Shown here one piece after another: positions 41,035 through 50,043 of a DNA stretch of 64,000 nt (its first letter is position 1; every line of letters begins with the position of its first letter). This DNA comes from an archaeon. Its GTDB lineage: Archaea > Thermoproteota > Nitrososphaeria > Nitrososphaerales > UBA183. The translations under genes and the position numbers were made by a program. Location of the stretch: positions 124,001 through 188,000 of the forward strand of contig JAJYKR010000002.1 in assembly GCA_021788415.1 (NCBI GenBank). The letters run 5' to 3'. The notes under the pieces are model-generated. The model saw only the letters and a list, made by a program, of their open reading frames with translations, was not told the origin of the DNA and made no database searches.

Positions 41035-42064
41035 CCAGGTCCTTCGTGTACTTCGTGAGCACCACCGGCTTCCTGTCCAACCAGATTGTATCCTCTATCC
41101 TGATGCCGTACTTGCCCACGAAGTAGACCCCAGGCTCGTCGGTTATCACGTCGTCGCGCGCCAGCTTCACCTTGTTCCCATGGAATATGCCAGGCATCTC
41201 ATGGATGTCGATGCCGACCCCGTGGCCAACGCTGTGGTTGAGGAACTTGTCCAACCTGTTCTTCTTGAGCACAGCCACGGCCGCGTCGTGCACCTTCCCG
41301 CAGGGGACCCCGTCCCTGGCGGCGTCTAGGGCTGCCTGCTGGGCGTCCTTCACGGCTGCATAGTGTTTCTTCATCTCCGAGCTGACGGTCCCGACCGCGA
41401 AGGTCCTCGTCTCGTCCGAGTTGTACCCTTCGTACCTGAAGAAGAGGTCGGCGACCACGAAGTCGCCGTCCTTGACCTTCCGGCCCGAGAGCTCAGAATG
41501 CCCGTAGGCCCCGTGAGGACCTGAGGCTATGATCACGGGTCCCATCGAGGAGTCAGAGTTCGAGGGGGTCATCTCCTCCTCCAACGCGACCCTCATCACT
41601 TCGGCCGCCAACTCCCATTCGGTCTTGCCTGGCCTGAGCGCCTTCTCGAGCGCCTCGTAGGTCTTGTCGGTCCCGGCGCACGCCTTCCTGATCCTCTCCA
41701 CCTCCTGGGCGTCCTTGGCCCGCCGGGCGTTGACGAACATCTCGGGGATGGCTACGAACTTCCTCTTCCCCGCCGGCGCGACCTGGTCGGCGACGACGCT
41801 CCCCTTTTCCAGCTGTCTCTCGATCTCCGTCTCCACTTCCCTCCACTTCTTCACCACCACGATCTCAGCTTCCTTGCACACCTCCTCCGCCCTGTCCGCC
41901 TCGAGCGGGGTCGTGACCACCACCGTCTTGTCGGCGTGCACCACGGCCGCGCCTCCTCCGAAGAAGTCGGTAAGATAGAAGAGGTTCGGCGCGGTGAACA
42001 CGGCGACTTGCTTCCCTTTCGCCATCGACAGCAGGCGCTTGCGTCTTGCGGAGAAGATGGACAT
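41021..42064 (-). CDS. M24 metallopeptidase (Xaa-Pro aminopeptidase type)
   Basis: A 347-aa protein with an N-terminal creatinase-like domain (about 1-120) and a pita-bread catalytic domain. Metal ligands are seen in VVADLFFRYEGYNSDETRTF (two Asp), NHSVGHGVGIDIHE (His), ITDEPGVYFVG (Glu) and IRIEDTIW (Glu). It removes N-terminal residues before proline. A TATA-like AATAAC lies about 35 nt upstream of the ATG. Confidence 0.9.
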   Translation of the reverse strand: MSIFSARRKRLLSMAKGKQVAVFTAPNLFYLTDFFGGGAAVVHADKTVVVTTPLEADRAEEVCKEAEIVVVKKWREVETEIERQLEKGSVVADQVAPAGKRKFVAIPEMFVNARRAKDAQEVERIRKACAGTDKTYEALEKALRPGKTEWELAAEVMRVALEEEMTPSNSDSSMGPVIIASGPHGAYGHSELSGRKVKDGDFVVADLFFRYEGYNSDETRTFAVGTVSSEMKKHYAAVKDAQQAALDAARDGVPCGKVHDAAVAVLKKNRLDKFLNHSVGHGVGIDIHEMPGIFHGNKVKLARDDVITDEPGVYFVGKYGIRIEDTIWLDRKPVVLTKYTKDLVTCG

Positions 42065-42388
42065 CTCTCCACATCCGCTGAAGCTGTGTTATTACTGTCT
42101 TGTGTCAGGAGCGCGGGGCTTGGCTCCCTGCGAGCCTCCCTGACGGGTCCAGCGCCCCCGCCAGGAAAAGTCTGAAATGGGGGACCTGCCGCCCGCAGAG
42201 TCGTAGTCTCGTCCATGGGCACCAGAGGAGCCTGAAACGGGCTATTTGCAACCCCTCTTCGGATTGTGGGCTTTTGCACCGAAAAACAGCCCTGCACCTG
42301 TGATTGGCGTCGGATTTTCGGCAACAATTCTGACTCCGATTCGCTTATATCCCTTGTCAGACGTGTCCATTACGGGGCCAATCTTCCT
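42065..42388. other. Intergenic region before SMC with repeated AGYCTGAAAYGGG motif
   Basis: About 320 nt between divergent M24 and SMC genes. AGTCTGAAATGGG (about 42169) and AGCCTGAAACGGG (about 42228) occur 60 nt apart on the plus strand. CGCTTATATCC near 42340-42349 is the likely SMC TATA element. No protein frame or known RNA was recognised. Confidence 0.45.
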
Positions 42389-45300
42389 GTGACGTACATC
42401 CGAAGGCTGGAGATGCGCGGGTTCAAGTCGTCCGGCCCCCGGACAGTCGTAGTCAACTTCGAGCGAGGATTCACCGTCATCACCGGGCCAAACGGGAGCG
42501 GCAAGTCGAACCTTGCCGACGCCATCGCCTTCGCGATCGGGGAAAATTCTCCGAAGTCCCTCAGGGCCGCCAACGGAAGGCTCTCGGGGCTCATCTTCGA
42601 CCCCAGGTCGGAGGAGGGTGGTTCGGCCGCGAAGCCCAACGCCTGCCGAGTGACGCTTCAGTTCGACAACTCAGACCGTGCCATCCCCGTCGACTCCGAC
42701 CTGGTCACCCTGACCCGCGAGCTCAGGGAGGACGGAGACAACAGCTACTACATCAACGGAAGGAAGAGCACCAGGGGCGCGCTTTCAGACATCATCGACA
42801 TCGCCGGGCTGTCCCCGGGCGGGTTCAACATCGTCGCCCAGGGCGCCGCCACTAAGATGGCAGACCTGACTCCCGAGGAAAAGAGGAAGGTGATCGAGAG
42901 CGTCGTCGGGATCTCGAAGTTCGACGAGCGCAAGGCGGAGGCGCAGCGCCAGCTGAGCCAGGCCGACCAGAGGCTGGAAGTGGCCATGGCCCGCATCGGG
43001 GAGATGAAGAGCACCCTCGAGTCTCTCGACTCCCAGAGGACGGAGATGTTGAGGTTCAACCAGCTCGAAACGCAGATCAACTGGCTCAACGCGGTCATAA
43101 CTTCGAAGAGGATCGGGGACCTGAAGTCGAAGCTCGCCACCCTCCGCTCCCAGGAGCAGGAGCTCAACGGGAAGCTTAGCGACATGGGAGCCAGGCTGGT
43201 GGAGCTCGAAAACCGCATCGGCCAGGTCGAGAACGAAAAGACCAGGTTCATCGTCGACGTGATTCAGGGCGGAGGGGCGAGCCACGTGGAGCTTCAGTTC
43301 CAGCTGGCCGAGCTCAGGAACGAACTCGAGTCGGCAGAGTCAGACTTCAAGACGGCGGAGGCGAACGTGGCGGAGCTCGAAGGGGAGACGGTCCCCCAGC
43401 TGAAGCAGGTGGTGTCGGGGAAGCAGAGGGAGGCGAACTCGGCGAGCACGGCGGTAAGGCAGCTCACCGCCGAGATAGAGAAGCTCGACGCCAAGCACGC
43501 GGAGCTCGCCCAGAGGCTCAAGGAGTTCTTCAGGGCAGGGGAGGAGCTCAGGGCGACGATAGAGAAGAAGGGGAAGCAGACGGCGAGGGTGCAGATCAGG
43601 CTCGCAGACCTGGGCCAGAAGATGACCCAGGTGGACCTGGCGATCAATGCGGCGAACGCCAGCCTTGGGGTGGAGAGGAAGCGCCTCGAAGAGCTCAAGC
43701 TGAGGGTGGACGGGTACTCGGAGGTGCTTGGGAAGCTGGAGGCCAACACCAAGCAGCTGTTCGAACTGCACGACACTTCGACCAAGGAGCTGAGCAGCCT
43801 CGACGAGAACCTCGCAGGGGCCGAGAAGACGAGGGAGAAGCTGGTAGCCTCGATTCAGAGCGCGTCCAAGATACTGGAGAAGGCGTCGGCTGAAGTCTCG
43901 AGGGAGGAGGCGTTCAGGCACATGTCGGAGAGCCTCGCGGGTGAGCGGAGCGGTCAGCTCAAACTTCAGGAGTTCTGCGACCAGGGGGGCGTCCCCGGCT
44001 ACGTCGGACGCCTGGGCCAGGTTGTGAAGTACCCCCAGCAGTACTCGAAGGCTGTGACCGCGACCATGGGGAGGTGGATGGGCGCGTTCATTGTCCAGGA
44101 CCTGAAGTCCATGACGCAGCTCATAAAGGCCGCGAAGTCCCTGAAGGCCAAGAGCTTCTCTGTCATCCCGCTGAGCGAGGTCGAGGACGTGAAGGCTCTG
44201 GACGTCGAGAAGTCTGCCGGGGTCATGGGGCCGCTGTCGGATGTGATAAGGTGCGAGTCGGAGTTCCAGGGGCTGGTCAACTTCCTCGCCGGGGACTCGA
44301 TCCTCGTGGAGACCGAAGCCGTGGGGTACATCCTCGCCTCGGAAGGCGTGAGGGCGGTGACCATAGCCGGCGAGACCTTCGAGCAGGGGGGACGGGCGTT
44401 CAGCTACGGCTACCAGGAGCTCATGGTGAACCTGATGGAGGGCCTCGAGAACATCGAGGGCATCAGCGAAGTGGAGGACGCCGTGGGAGCGCTCAAGGGG
44501 GCCATAGACAGACGGAGGTCAGAGCTCGAGTCCGTCGAGACAGACTCGAGGTCGATGATGAAGGAACGGGTAAAGAAGATCGTCGCTACGACCAGCCTGA
44601 AGGCCGAGGCCACTACGATAACGAGGATGGCGAACAGGTACAAGAGCATCTTCAAGTCGATGAACGTCGAGTACCAGAAGCAGGTCAGCACCGTCACACG
44701 GCTCGAAGAGAAGCTGAAGGCCAGCCTGGAGAGGAAGGACTCGATCTCCAAGGGGATGGCGTCGCTGCAGCAGGTCGTGTCCGACGCCCAGGGGCTGGGC
44801 CTCGACTCGATGCTCGCCGAGGTCGACGGGACGAAGCAGTCGGTCTCCAACGAGATAGACACGATAAGGAACAGGATCCAGGACCTGCACCTCACGCTGA
44901 GCCGGGAGAAGGCAAACCTGGAGAACGTCCTGCTGAGGGCGCTTGAGGACAACCAGCTCGACCTGGCCAACGCCACCGAGGACCTCCAGTCGAACAAGCA
45001 GTTCGTTAGGGAAGCCCCCCGCAGGATCAGGGAGCTGACCGAGCAGAAGAACTCCCTCGAGGCGCAGATTGCGAAGCTGATGGACTCGTCCAAGCGGAGC
45101 CAGCCGGTCCTCGACGAGTTCGACTCCAAGGCCAAGCGGCTGAAGGAAGAGAGGGACGCGGTGTCCCGCTCCATGGCGGCCCACCAGAAGGACCTCTTCA
45201 CGCTCGCGGGCCAGGCGGAGGGCGCCCAGGAGAGGATAGAGGAGGCCCTGGGGAGCCTTCGGATGCTCGGCTACTCAGAGGAGCAGGAGTATTTCGACAC

Positions 45301-45949
45301 CAGCGAGTCGCTCCTCGCGGAGCTCCAGCAGGAGTACCAGACGTCGCTGGGCTCTGTGAACAGGGGGGCGGACAGGCAGTACACCGACATGTACGTGAGC
45401 TACAAGAGCCTCTCCGTCCGGCACAACGAGCTGGAGAACGAACGCAACTCGATCATCACCTTCATCGAGAGCGTGGACTCCGAGAAGAGGAAGGTCTTCG
45501 TGGCCGCCTTCGACAGGGTCGGGATCGAGTTCAGCGCCATCTTCGAGAAGCTCACAGGGGGGAGGGCGCTGTTGGAGCTCGAGGACCCGGACGACCTCTT
45601 CACAGGCGGGGTGATACTGAGGGCCGACTTCGGCAACGGGCTCCGCGAGTCGTCCCAGCACAGCGGGGGTCAGCGGGCGGTCACCGGGGTCTCCATGATA
45701 CTCGCCATGCAGGCAGTGCAGAGCCACCCCTTCTACCTCTTCGACGAGATCGACGCCCCGCTCGACGCCGTCAACTCCGACAGCCTTGCGAAGTTCCTGA
45801 AGGAGAAGTCTTCGGAGGCCCAGATCATCGCGATAACCCTCCGCGACGTCTTCGTGTCGGAAAGCGACATCACCTACGGCGTCTACTCGGCGGGAGGGAT
45901 GTCCAGGGTGGTCCACTACAAGCCAGCGGAGGTGCCCAACCGCGCCTAG
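42389..45949 (+). CDS. smc: Chromosome partition protein SMC
   Basis: A 1186-aa SMC ATPase. The N-terminal head has GPNGSGKSN (Walker A, residues 33-41); two long coiled-coil arms flank the hinge (about residues 500-660, around GVPGYVGRLGQVVKYP). The C-terminal head has SSQHSGGQRAVTGVSMIL (signature) and FYLFDEIDAPLDAVNS (Walker B and D-loop). GTG 42389 was chosen because the domain begins directly there (TYIRRLEMRGFKS) and a TATA element lies about 40 nt upstream. It forms condensin with ScpA and ScpB, encoded next. Confidence 0.95.
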   Translation: MTYIRRLEMRGFKSSGPRTVVVNFERGFTVITGPNGSGKSNLADAIAFAIGENSPKSLRAANGRLSGLIFDPRSEEGGSAAKPNACRVTLQFDNSDRAIPVDSDLVTLTRELREDGDNSYYINGRKSTRGALSDIIDIAGLSPGGFNIVAQGAATKMADLTPEEKRKVIESVVGISKFDERKAEAQRQLSQADQRLEVAMARIGEMKSTLESLDSQRTEMLRFNQLETQINWLNAVITSKRIGDLKSKLATLRSQEQELNGKLSDMGARLVELENRIGQVENEKTRFIVDVIQGGGASHVELQFQLAELRNELESAESDFKTAEANVAELEGETVPQLKQVVSGKQREANSASTAVRQLTAEIEKLDAKHAELAQRLKEFFRAGEELRATIEKKGKQTARVQIRLADLGQKMTQVDLAINAANASLGVERKRLEELKLRVDGYSEVLGKLEANTKQLFELHDTSTKELSSLDENLAGAEKTREKLVASIQSASKILEKASAEVSREEAFRHMSESLAGERSGQLKLQEFCDQGGVPGYVGRLGQVVKYPQQYSKAVTATMGRWMGAFIVQDLKSMTQLIKAAKSLKAKSFSVIPLSEVEDVKALDVEKSAGVMGPLSDVIRCESEFQGLVNFLAGDSILVETEAVGYILASEGVRAVTIAGETFEQGGRAFSYGYQELMVNLMEGLENIEGISEVEDAVGALKGAIDRRRSELESVETDSRSMMKERVKKIVATTSLKAEATTITRMANRYKSIFKSMNVEYQKQVSTVTRLEEKLKASLERKDSISKGMASLQQVVSDAQGLGLDSMLAEVDGTKQSVSNEIDTIRNRIQDLHLTLSREKANLENVLLRALEDNQLDLANATEDLQSNKQFVREAPRRIRELTEQKNSLEAQIAKLMDSSKRSQPVLDEFDSKAKRLKEERDAVSRSMAAHQKDLFTLAGQAEGAQERIEEALGSLRMLGYSEEQEYFDTSESLLAELQQEYQTSLGSVNRGADRQYTDMYVSYKSLSVRHNELENERNSIITFIESVDSEKRKVFVAAFDRVGIEFSAIFEKLTGGRALLELEDPDDLFTGGVILRADFGNGLRESSQHSGGQRAVTGVSMILAMQAVQSHPFYLFDEIDAPLDAVNSDSLAKFLKEKSSEAQIIAITLRDVFVSESDITYGVYSAGGMSRVVHYKPAEVPNRA

Positions 45950-45980
45950 CAGCACCCTCCTCTCGCGGCCCCCGCTCAAC

Positions 45981-46604
45981 GTGCTGATCGACCCTTCCCT
46001 CGCGAAGCGCAGGAGCCCCTGGGAGATCAACCTCTCCGAGCTACTGGACATGTTCCTGAAGGCCATATCGCAGTCGGAGTTCATCGACATGAGGGCAGCC
46101 GGGACTGCCGCCCTTTCTTCCGCCACCATCTACAGGCTGAAGGTCGAGACCCTCTTCCTGTTCGAGAGGCTCAGGATGCAGCACAGGATGATGAACACGT
46201 CGGAGCCCCCGCAGATAATCGTGATGCCCTTCCGATATGAGATCTACTCTACCAACATCGACGAGCTCTTCGACGAGCTGGGGAGGATACTGCAGGAGAT
46301 CGTGGTCCAGGACGAGGCCGGCGACCAGAACCCGCTGTCCGTGGCGGACCTCCCGCCTCCGAACTTCGACAACTACGTGGTCTCGCTCCAGGTTATGCTC
46401 TCAGAGTTTCGGAAGATACTCGTCGAGAGGCTGAGGGCAACCGGAAAGACCCTCCTGTCCGAGCTTCTTCGGGGCCTGAAGCCCGTCGACGCCGCCCGCG
46501 TCTTCCTCCTCCTCCTTTTCGCGGCCAACAGCGGCGAGGTCGTCATAAACCAGGAGGAGTCGGACCAAGACGCGCTGGTGGTGTCGGTGGGTCAGCTTGA
46601 GTGA
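45981..46604 (+). CDS. scpA: Segregation and condensation protein A (kleisin)
   Basis: A 207-aa kleisin from GTG 45981. WEINLSELLDMFLKAI at the N-terminus and a C-terminal winged helix (VDAARVFLLLLFAANSGEVV) are the two SMC-binding ends; the middle binds ScpB. The same frame upstream of GTG reads RPPLN, often seen at the start of ScpA, so the true start might lie slightly earlier without a standard codon. It starts 31 nt after SMC. Confidence 0.87.
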   Translation: MLIDPSLAKRRSPWEINLSELLDMFLKAISQSEFIDMRAAGTAALSSATIYRLKVETLFLFERLRMQHRMMNTSEPPQIIVMPFRYEIYSTNIDELFDELGRILQEIVVQDEAGDQNPLSVADLPPPNFDNYVVSLQVMLSEFRKILVERLRATGKTLLSELLRGLKPVDAARVFLLLLFAANSGEVVINQEESDQDALVVSVGQLE

Positions 46605-47136
46605 GCCGCCGGCCGAGGCCCTCCCCAAGGAACTGGTCGCTAAGGTGGAGGCGGCGCTCTACGCGTCCGGGAGGCCCCTGACGGTGGAGGAGATCGCGAA
46701 GGCGGCGGGGACCGCTTCTGAGAGGAAGGCGATAGCCATGGCGAGGGAGATAGCAAAATCGGTGAACGGTGCCATGCAGGCGATAGAGGTGGTCGAGTAT
46801 TCGGGCCCGAGGTTCGCCATGCAGCTGAGGGCGAAGTACACCCAGACGGCCCGCAAGTTCGCTACCCGTCCCCTTCTTTCGCGGGCGTCGCTGAGGACCT
46901 TGTCGTTCATCGCGTTCTTCCAGCCCATCACCTCCTCGGAGCTCGCCCTGAGGCGGGGCTCCACCGTGTACCAGCACCTGAAGGAGCTCGAAGAGGTCGG
47001 CTTCATCGCAAGCGAAAGGCAGGGGAGAGCAAGGGCCTACAGGACCACGGCCAGGTTCGCCGAGTACTTCGGGCTTAGCACGGAGCTGACCGCCCTGAAG
47101 AGGCAGCTTGAGACCCGGACCCTGACCCTGAGGTAG
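46597..47136 (+). CDS. scpB: Segregation and condensation protein B
   Basis: A 179-aa protein with two winged-helix domains: ELVAKVEAALYASGRPLTVE at the N-terminus and LRTLSFIAFFQPITSSELAL with GSTVYQHLKELEEVGFIASE in the second. TTG 46597 overlaps the end of scpA by 8 nt, indicating coupled translation. It binds the ScpA middle region as a dimer. Confidence 0.9.
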   Translation: MSEPPAEALPKELVAKVEAALYASGRPLTVEEIAKAAGTASERKAIAMAREIAKSVNGAMQAIEVVEYSGPRFAMQLRAKYTQTARKFATRPLLSRASLRTLSFIAFFQPITSSELALRRGSTVYQHLKELEEVGFIASERQGRARAYRTTARFAEYFGLSTELTALKRQLETRTLTLR

Positions 47137-47184
47137 CGAAACCTTAACATCAGGCACGGGCGGGGCGGGCTCGAGGTTTCACAG

Positions 47185-47571
47185 TTGACCCGACCGATCG
47201 AGAATCTGGCGAAGCGCAAGCCGACGGGGGGAAGGTCCCGGCCGTCGAGGGGAAGGAGGGCGTTCGAGAAGGACGGTTACGCCATCGAGCCCCTGGTGGG
47301 CCCCGCTTCGAGCAGGCCCGTCTACAGGAGAGGGGGGCGGAGGACTTCGGCGGTGATCACCGCAGACTACGCAAACGTCTCTGACTCTTCCGGGAAGGGG
47401 ACGAAGGCCAAGATTCTCAGAGTGAAGAAGAGCCCCGCCAACAGGGACTACGAGAGGAGGGGGGTCATCACGAAGGGAGCGGTGCTCGAGACCGAGAAGG
47501 GCGAAGCGGTCGTCACTTCGAGGCCCGCGGCCGACGGAGTCGTCAACGCGGTGCTGACGGCGAAGAAATGA
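47185..47571 (+). CDS. rps8e: Ribosomal protein S8e
   Basis: A 128-aa protein of the archaeal/eukaryotic S8e family. RKPTGGRSRPSRGRRAFEKD near the N-terminus, AKILRVKKSPANRDYERRGV and ITKGAVLETEKGEAVVTSRP are typical. TTG start. Its stop overlaps the SRP19 start (ATGA). Confidence 0.95.
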   Translation: MTRPIENLAKRKPTGGRSRPSRGRRAFEKDGYAIEPLVGPASSRPVYRRGGRRTSAVITADYANVSDSSGKGTKAKILRVKKSPANRDYERRGVITKGAVLETEKGEAVVTSRPAADGVVNAVLTAKK

Positions 47572-47906
47572 AGGACTACGGCAGATACATCTTCTGGTTG
47601 GACTACTTCGACTCCGAACTGAAGCGCAGCGAGGGTCGGAGGGTCCCGCTGAGCGCCGCCACAAGGGCCCCTGCCCTCGCCGAGCTCTCCGAAGCCTGCC
47701 GAAGGCTCAACCTCCAGCCCCAGCTTCAGCCGGCACGTCACCCGTCAAGACCGGGGAAGGAGTCAGGCTACGCCTCTGTCCCGAAGTCTCCGCCCAAGCA
47801 CGCCCTCCTCCTGAAGATCGCCAAGGAGCTCTCGACCGTCCGGGGAATAAACCAGAGGCACCAGGCCCATGGCACGAAAAAACAGCGCGGTCCCGTGAAG
47901 GTTTAA
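47568..47906 (+). CDS. srp19: Signal recognition particle 19 kDa protein
   Basis: A 112-aa SRP19. DYGRYIFWLDYFDSELKRSE then GRRVPLSAATR and the basic C-terminus bind helices 6 and 8 of SRP RNA to allow SRP54 assembly. Overlaps S8e by ATGA. No SRP RNA gene was recognised in this window. Confidence 0.92.
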   Translation: MKDYGRYIFWLDYFDSELKRSEGRRVPLSAATRAPALAELSEACRRLNLQPQLQPARHPSRPGKESGYASVPKSPPKHALLLKIAKELSTVRGINQRHQAHGTKKQRGPVKV

Positions 47907-47933
47907 AGCCAAGAGAAGGGCCGTAGGCACTTC

Positions 47934-48155
47934 TTGCTTCAAGTCGGCACAGTCTTTCACCAGGCCAAAAGCGGCCGACTAATCGCACGCCTTACGAAGG
48001 AAGTGCGCCCCGGGGTTTTCGTCTTCGGCGACGGCAGGAAGAAGGTCGGCAGGGTTGTAGAACTCATCGGGCCCGTCAGGGCGCCCTACGCCTCCATCGC
48101 CGTCGTCACCAGCAGGCTCGGCAAGCCGGGGGACCCGATATTCTTGGAGAGCTGA
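47934..48155 (+). CDS. gar1: H/ACA RNP protein Gar1
   Basis: A 73-aa small Gar1. LLQVGTVFHQAKSGRLIARL, GKKVGRVVELIGPVRAPYAS and KPGDPIFL form the six-stranded barrel that contacts Cbf5 in pseudouridylation guide complexes. TTG start at 47934; TTTAAAGCC upstream is the likely TATA element. It precedes the TFB gene by 4 nt. Confidence 0.92.
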   Translation: MLQVGTVFHQAKSGRLIARLTKEVRPGVFVFGDGRKKVGRVVELIGPVRAPYASIAVVTSRLGKPGDPIFLES

Positions 48156-48159
48156 GACC

Positions 48160-49107
48160 CTGAGCCTCTGGAACACCAGCAGGGATGACGGTTACAGGAC
48201 ATCATGTCCCGTGTGCGGCAACAGGCTGATTGGGGACTCGGAAAAAGGGGAGCAGGTCTGCCCCACCTGCGGCTACGTCACCGTCGCCCCGGCCGACTCG
48301 GGGCCCGAGTGGAAGGCGATGGACCTGGAGGAGAAGAACAAGAGGGTCAGGGTAGGCTCCCCGACCACTCTGGCGCTGCACGACTTCGGGCTCTCCACAG
48401 AGATCAGCCGCACCATGCGCGACTCCCACGGCAAGTACCTCGACCCGGCGATGAGGGCGACGGTCGAGAAGATGCGGAAGTGGCAGAGCAGGACAAGGAC
48501 GGTCAACAGTGAGGAGAGAGGGCTCTCCAACGTGCTCGCGAAGATAAGCGAGCTCTGCGAAGCGCTCAACCTCCCCAACAACGTCGCCGAGACAGCGGCC
48601 CAGATCTACAGGACGTCTGCGAAGATGAAGGTAGCCAAGAGCAAGTCGATCCTCGGGATGACGGCGGCGACGGTCTACCTGGCGTGCAGGAAGTGCGGGG
48701 TCTCCAGGACACTGAAGGAGGTCGCGAGGGCGGCCGGGATGGAGAAGGGGAGCGTCGCCCGCTACTTCAGGCTGGTCCTGAAGGAGGTTGAGAAGGAATA
48801 CGTCCCCCCGCCGTCGGTCGAGAAGTACATATCGAAGCTCGTCAACATGGCGAAGATAGACCCCAGGGTGGAGCACCTGGCGCTCACCCTTTCCCGGGAC
48901 ACCAGCGACTCTAAGATTTCGAGCGGGAAGGCCCCGGCCGGGCTGGCCGCCGCATACGTCTACCTCTCCTCGGTGATGGTCGGGGAGCACCTGCCCCAGA
49001 GAGAGGTAGCCGAGTTCGCCGAGGTGACTGAGGTGACCGTAAGGAATAGGTGCAGGGAGATACTCGACAACTTCGTGATAAGACAGGAGTTCCTGCCAGC
49101 AAAATGA
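48160..49107 (+). CDS. tfb: Transcription initiation factor B, CTG start
   Basis: A 315-aa TFIIB homologue if read from CTG 48160. The zinc ribbon needs Cys16, Cys19, Cys34 and Cys37 (SCPVCGNR and QVCPTCGYV). The codon for Cys16 lies upstream of every in-frame ATG or GTG, so the true start must be earlier than GTG 48211; no ATG, GTG or TTG exists there, but CTG at 48160 is 11 nt after a GGAG ribosome site. The B-finger/linker and two cyclin repeats follow (STEISRTMRD, KISELCEALNLPNNVAETAA, YLACRKCGVSRTLKEVARAA). It recruits RNA polymerase to TATA-bound TBP. Confidence 0.9.
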   Translation: MSLWNTSRDDGYRTSCPVCGNRLIGDSEKGEQVCPTCGYVTVAPADSGPEWKAMDLEEKNKRVRVGSPTTLALHDFGLSTEISRTMRDSHGKYLDPAMRATVEKMRKWQSRTRTVNSEERGLSNVLAKISELCEALNLPNNVAETAAQIYRTSAKMKVAKSKSILGMTAATVYLACRKCGVSRTLKEVARAAGMEKGSVARYFRLVLKEVEKEYVPPPSVEKYISKLVNMAKIDPRVEHLALTLSRDTSDSKISSGKAPAGLAAAYVYLSSVMVGEHLPQREVAEFAEVTEVTVRNRCREILDNFVIRQEFLPAK

Positions 49108-49622
49108 AGAAGAAAGAAGGTCGCGGAAAGGCGAAGCCGAAGCAGGCAGAGGCGAAGGGAGCCAGGAGGCAGCCGAGGGCCCAGCGGAAGAAAGAGGAGG
49201 AGCCGGCCCAGCCCGTTGAGAGGACCGAGGAAGAGCTCGTAGACCTCACCTCCAGGGTGTACAAGCTGGTGGTCGAGAGAGGAAGGGACGGCGTGCTGCA
49301 GAGCGAGATCTGGAAGGAGCTGGGGCTGACGAGCAGAGACGGCTCGAGGCTCGCCATAAGGCTCGAAAGGAGGGGACTGATCGGAAGGGTGAAGGTCCTC
49401 GAGGAAGGCAGGTGGACCTACAAGCTCACTCCGCTGAGGTTCCCGACGGACATGACCTCCATCGAGAAGGCCCCGTGCATCGTCTGCCAGTACGAGCCGA
49501 AGTGCTCCGTCGAAGGCGAAGTCAGCCCCTACGTCTGTCCATGGATAGGGCCCTGGGTCTTGCAGGAGGCCATGGTCGCCCGCAACCCTTCCCCTCCGCA
49601 GGCCCCGGCAGTCGCCAGATAG
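49104..49622 (+). CDS. TFE-beta-like winged-helix protein with Fe-S-type Cys cluster
   Basis: A 172-aa protein starting at ATG 49104, overlapping the TFB stop by ATGA. A basic Lys-rich tail (1-40) leads to a winged helix (LVDLTSRVYKLVVERGRDGV, LQSEIWKELGLTSRDGSRLA) and then CIVCQYEPKCSVEGEVSPYV with C next to it, four Cys in an arrangement like the cubane Fe-S domain of archaeal TFE-beta (Rpc34-related). Location directly after TFB supports a transcription-initiation role. Confidence 0.82.
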   Translation: MKKKEGRGKAKPKQAEAKGARRQPRAQRKKEEEPAQPVERTEEELVDLTSRVYKLVVERGRDGVLQSEIWKELGLTSRDGSRLAIRLERRGLIGRVKVLEEGRWTYKLTPLRFPTDMTSIEKAPCIVCQYEPKCSVEGEVSPYVCPWIGPWVLQEAMVARNPSPPQAPAVAR

Positions 49623-49632
49623 GTATCCGAAG

Positions 49633-50043
49633 ATGACGAAGAGCGACCACCACGACCGCCTAGTGGATGCTGCGAGGAAAGCCCGGGCCCGTGCATACTC
49701 CCCCTATTCGAGGGTGAAGATAGGGGCTGCGGTGCTGACATCCGACGGCGAAGTCTATGCCGGGTGCAACATCGAGAACGCATCCTATGGCCTCTCCTGT
49801 TGCGCGGAGAGGACGGCCATCTTCAAGGCAGTCTCGGAGGGGGCGCGAAAGATCGTAGCCATCGCAGTCGTGGGCAGTTCCGAGGAGTTCACCTCCCCCT
49901 GCGGCGCCTGCCGCCAGGTGATGGTGGAGTTCAACCCGGCGATGAAGGTCCTGCGCAGAGGCATCGACGGCTACTCCGAGGACACCACGGCCGGAGCCCT
50001 GCTTCCTGGGCACTTCAAGCCCGCCGAGCTTTCGAAGAAATGA
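49633..50043 (+). CDS. cdd: Cytidine deaminase
   Basis: A 136-aa tetrameric-type cytidine deaminase. AGCNIENASYGLSCCAERTA and SPCGACRQVM provide the three zinc Cys and the catalytic Glu; YSPYSRVKIGAAVLTSDG is the N-terminal signature. It converts cytidine to uridine in pyrimidine salvage. Its stop overlaps the RlmE start by ATGA. Confidence 0.93.
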   Translation: MTKSDHHDRLVDAARKARARAYSPYSRVKIGAAVLTSDGEVYAGCNIENASYGLSCCAERTAIFKAVSEGARKIVAIAVVGSSEEFTSPCGACRQVMVEFNPAMKVLRRGIDGYSEDTTAGALLPGHFKPAELSKK

